A stretch of 10,278 nt of DNA from the NCBI GenBank assembly GCA_902494135.1, contig CABUSE010000041.1, positions 1 through 10,278 on the forward strand. Reading direction: 5' to 3'. The notes beneath the pieces are model-generated. The model ran no database searches, was not told where the DNA came from, and was given only the letters and a program-made list of their open reading frames with translations. This document shows, one piece after another, positions 7,965 to 10,278 of this stretch; position 1 is the first letter of the stretch; each line of letters starts with the position of its first letter. The position numbers and the translations under genes are program-made. The stretch comes from an uncultured Collinsella sp. Lineage in GTDB: Bacteria > Actinomycetota > Coriobacteriia > Coriobacteriales > Coriobacteriaceae.

Positions 7965-8900
7965 ATGGAAAGCCGCAAACCGTATCTCGCCACCCTGCCC
8001 GGACTCATCCTGGGCTGTCTTGTTTGCTGTGCACTCTGGGGATCGGCCTTTCCCTGCATCAAGATCGGCTACGCACTCTTTGGTATCCCAGCGCACGATA
8101 GCGCTTCGCAGCTGCTCTTTGCAGGTTTACGCTTTACGCTTGCCGGCGCCCTGGTTATCGTTGGGATGAGCGCGGCCCAACGCCGCCCTCTCATACCGCA
8201 AGCGCGCGACATCAAGCCCATCTTTGTCTTGTCGCTCTTCCAGACTATCGGGCAGTACTTCTTTTTCTATCTGGGCCTCTCGCGCGCCAGCGCCATGTCG
8301 AGCTCCATCATCGAGGCCAGCGCCAACTTCCTCGCAATCCTCTTTGCCGCCCTGGCATTTCACACCGAGAAGCTCAGTACGGCCAAGGTGCTTGGCTGTG
8401 CGCTGGGCTTTGCCGGCGTCGCGCTCGTCAACCTTTCGGGCGCAGATGGCACCTTTGGCTTCAGGCTCGATGGCGAGGGCTTTATCCTAGCCTCCACTGT
8501 CGCGGGTGCTCTTTCGACCTGCCTGATCGGCATCTTCTCGCGCAAGCACGACGGTGTTTTGCTTGCCGGCTGGCAGTTTTTAGTCGGCGGCCTGGTCCTC
8601 ACCGCCATCGGCTTTTTGATGGGTGGCGCGCTCTCCCCCACGGCGATTGTCCCCGCCATCGTGCTCATCATCTACATGGCGCTTATCTCCGCGGTCGCCT
8701 ACTCGCTGTGGTCGCGCCTGCTTGCTGTCAACCCCGTCAGCCGCGTCTCTGTCTTTGGATTTATGAACCCCGTCTTTGGTGTGCTGCTGAGCGCGCTGCT
8801 GCTCGGCGAAGGCGCGGGCACGAGCCCCGTTACCGTCATCGTTGCCCTGCTGTTGGTCTGCGGCGGCATCATCATCGTCAACAAACCCAAAAAAGCCTAG
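7965..8900 (+). CDS. EamA/DMT-superfamily transporter
   Basis: A 311-residue inner-membrane protein with about ten hydrophobic segments arranged as two EamA repeats (about 14-155 and 172-306), as in drug/metabolite transporters such as RhaT, YdcZ-like and amino-acid exporters. Repeat 1 has ALWGSAFPCIKIG (23-35), and ends its fourth helix pair with the characteristic FHTEKLS (132-138). Repeat 2 carries VSVFGFMNPVFGVLLSALLLGE (261-282), with the conserved Pro and terminal Glu of the family. The protein ends in a short basic tail (NKPKKA) that is probably cytoplasmic. Length and topology are typical, with no truncation or fusion. It stands alone and converges on the cyclase gene. Substrate cannot be told from sequence in this family; export of a metabolite or amino acid is the usual role. 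The intrinsic terminator immediately upstream raises the possibility of read-through control. Confidence 0.93.
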   Translation: MESRKPYLATLPGLILGCLVCCALWGSAFPCIKIGYALFGIPAHDSASQLLFAGLRFTLAGALVIVGMSAAQRRPLIPQARDIKPIFVLSLFQTIGQYFFFYLGLSRASAMSSSIIEASANFLAILFAALAFHTEKLSTAKVLGCALGFAGVALVNLSGADGTFGFRLDGEGFILASTVAGALSTCLIGIFSRKHDGVLLAGWQFLVGGLVLTAIGFLMGGALSPTAIVPAIVLIIYMALISAVAYSLWSRLLAVNPVSRVSVFGFMNPVFGVLLSALLLGEGAGTSPVTVIVALLLVCGGIIIVNKPKKA

Positions 8901-8984
8901 CGAGCTCACCTTTTTAGGGAGGGCATTCGCATACTTTAGCTTAATGGAGCACACTGGTTCTCGTTGATTTCGTACCGAGTCGCG

Positions 8985-9007
8985 GCGGCAGACGCCCGTC
9001 TTGCCGC
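8985..9007. other. Intergenic hairpin of unknown role
   Basis: GCGGCAGACG (8985-8994) can pair with CGTCTTGCCGC (8997-9007), leaving one bulged base and needing a small loop. No T tract follows on either strand, so it is not an intrinsic terminator. It lies in the 149-bp gap between the transporter stop and the shared terminator, where I see nothing else. Chance structure in GC-rich DNA is quite possible. Confidence 0.35.
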
Positions 9008-9049
9008 ACCGCGCCTGGGCATTATGGCCGGTGGCCCCCCCACAAACGC

Positions 9050-9089
9050 AAAAGGGGCGCACGACCAAACACGGTCGTATGCCCCTTTT
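9050..9089. terminator. Bidirectional terminator shared by the transporter and cyclase genes
   Basis: The stem AAAAGGGGC (9050-9058) / GCCCCTTTT (9081-9089) continues after a G-U pair and a C-A mismatch into ACGACC (9061-9066) / GGTCGT (9073-9078) around an AAACAC loop. The A4/T4 ends give a T tract on each strand. It directly abuts the cyclase stop codon (9090-9092 on the minus strand) and lies about 150 bp beyond the transporter stop. Confidence 0.88.
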
Positions 9090-10232
9090 CTAGCGTATTT
9101 GTACGCCGGCTTTCTTTTTCTCGGCCTTGACGCGATAGAGCTCTGCATCGGCAGCGCGAAGTAAGTCTTGCCAGGTATCAACACTATCGCCGAACCGCGC
9201 GTAACCGATGGACATCCGCAATGCATACGGTACCTCGGCACGAGCGAGCTCGTCGTCAATCGCCGAACACAGGTCTATGATGTCCTGTTCCGCCGCGGCC
9301 TTTTGGAGCACCACAAACTCATCGCCACCATAACGTGCGATAAAGCCACCAGCCGGCGAGCAGACGTCCTTGAGCGCCGTCGCAACAACCTGAAGAGCAT
9401 GGTCGCCCTCAACATGTCCATAGTGATCGTTAATCTGCTTAAAACCGTCAGCATCCATCATCAGCAGATACACACCCTCGGCCTGGTCAGTACCCGAGAA
9501 CAGCGACAGCATATAGGTCTCAAAACGGTTGCGATTGTTAAGGCCAGTCAACGGGTCGGTCGAGATCAGCTGCTCCTGGCAGATGATGTAGAGCAGCAGG
9601 ATGCTCAGCGTTATACCGACACAAAGGCCCGGTATCGAAAACACCACCTGGAAGGTACCACCCACCAGAGCGGGAACCGCAAAGAAGGCAAGAGTGCGAT
9701 AAATGGCCTTCTTTTGCAGGCTTTCGACTTTTCGAGCATGGACAAAGGCATGCAGGGACGTATATATGACGTAGCAGTAGCTAACAATAGGCTGAATCAT
9801 ATAAGCCGCACCGCGACGATATACGCCCTGTGCATCGATGTAGAACAGGGCGTGTGTCCAGTAGCTTGTAAACGCCAACACAACCACCAGCACCGTCGGA
9901 AGCGTCGCGAGCACCACCCTGGAGCGCGTGGTCAGAAGTCGAGAGCCCTGCATCGTCTCGGAATAGATGAACCAGATGAGGCACGCGATGGCAAACAGCG
10001 AAAACGAAACCGCGTTGGAAACCCAGTTGGCAGCGATGCCCAAGGAGGTGTTAACCCCGTCCGAGAGCGTCCAGATCATATCGAAGAAGACATAGGCGGC
10101 AGATGTGTAGCCGAGCATACTGAACAAAAGCTGCTGGGTGCTCGAGAACAGGGAGCGACGGCTTCGTGCGGCAAGTACGATAAGAATAATCATGCACAGC
10201 ATAAATATCTCGATCTTGAGTGCCTTAACCAC
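9090..10232 (-). CDS. Membrane-anchored diguanylate cyclase (GGDEF)
   Basis: A 380-residue protein predicted to make cyclic di-GMP from two GTP at the inner face of the membrane. Residues 1 to about 218 hold roughly seven hydrophobic helices (near 8-22, 34-54, 70-90, 106-124, 143-164, 179-199 and 203-218), an uncharacterised 7TM-like input region. The GGDEF domain runs from about 221 to the end: DPLTGLNNRNRF (226-237), metal-binding D260 with MDADGFKQIND (259-269), the intact active-site GGDEF at 302-306, then RADAELYRVKAEKKKAG near the C-terminus. Catalysis therefore looks possible. The inhibitory I-site RxxD, expected just before the active site, is replaced by PAGG (293-296), so product feedback by that route is unlikely. 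The start is a GTG with AGGGG about 10 bp upstream; an in-frame TAG 15 bp before it excludes a longer protein, and an ATG at codon 11 is the alternative. No EAL or HD-GYP partner is in the window. Confidence 0.92.
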   Translation of the reverse strand: MVKALKIEIFMLCMIILIVLAARSRRSLFSSTQQLLFSMLGYTSAAYVFFDMIWTLSDGVNTSLGIAANWVSNAVSFSLFAIACLIWFIYSETMQGSRLLTTRSRVVLATLPTVLVVVLAFTSYWTHALFYIDAQGVYRRGAAYMIQPIVSYCYVIYTSLHAFVHARKVESLQKKAIYRTLAFFAVPALVGGTFQVVFSIPGLCVGITLSILLLYIICQEQLISTDPLTGLNNRNRFETYMLSLFSGTDQAEGVYLLMMDADGFKQINDHYGHVEGDHALQVVATALKDVCSPAGGFIARYGGDEFVVLQKAAAEQDIIDLCSAIDDELARAEVPYALRMSIGYARFGDSVDTWQDLLRAADAELYRVKAEKKKAGVQIR

Positions 10233-10246
10233 TAGGTCCCATCCCC

Positions 10247-10252
10247 TCTATA
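10247..10252 (-). promoter_or_regulatory. Possible -10 box of the diguanylate cyclase gene
   Basis: Minus-strand TATAGA lies about 15 bp before the GTG start and overlaps the approach to the ribosome binding site, so a promoter here would give a nearly leaderless mRNA. No -35 is visible before the window ends. This is a weak call, and the true promoter may be outside the window. Confidence 0.2.
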
Positions 10253-10278
10253 TCCAAGTCGCCAGAATCGCCCGAGTC

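Noticed and set aside
4101..8096. A 1331-codon open frame antisense to purL
   Set aside because: Its codons are exactly in register with purL codons, so it stays open because TTA, CTA and TCA are almost unused in this GC-rich gene. Composition is low-complexity (Gly, Asp, Val, Leu, His) with no family motif.

Overview
This is a high-GC window with about seven ordinary chromosomal genes and one unusual intergenic repeat array. The strong G/C third-position bias, the single-chain PurL, the membrane-anchored GGDEF protein and a short-chain dehydrogenase resembling the bile-acid enzyme BaiA suggest a gut actinobacterium of the class Coriobacteriia, probably Collinsella or a relative. The taxon is inferred; there is no rRNA or marker alignment behind it.

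Layout, left to right. Positions 1-1068 (+) hold the 3' part of homoserine dehydrogenase (hom), closed by a strong hairpin terminator. Positions 1277-2026 (+) encode a BaiA/FabG-like SDR oxidoreductase, followed by a bidirectional terminator. Positions 2125-2356 hold four tandem imperfect palindromes, made of eight copies of a 14-bp half-site in alternating orientation at a regular 29-32 bp step. Positions 2372-3934 (-) encode a CPA2-type cation:proton antiporter, which converges on the SDR gene. Its 3' UTR would contain the repeat array.

A divergent intergenic region (3935-4118) separates the antiporter from purL (4119-7865, +), a complete single-chain FGAM synthase. The purL terminator lies only 25 bp before the start codon of an EamA/DMT-family transporter (7965-8900, +). 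That gene converges on a membrane-anchored diguanylate cyclase (9090-10232, -), and the two share a bidirectional terminator directly abutting the cyclase stop codon.

The genes do not form one pathway. They look like independent housekeeping or transport units (threonine/methionine synthesis, purine synthesis, ion and metabolite transport, c-di-GMP signalling), each with its own terminator. The part least explained by known gene families is the palindrome array at 2125-2356. The next most interesting is the possible bile-acid or steroid role of the SDR.
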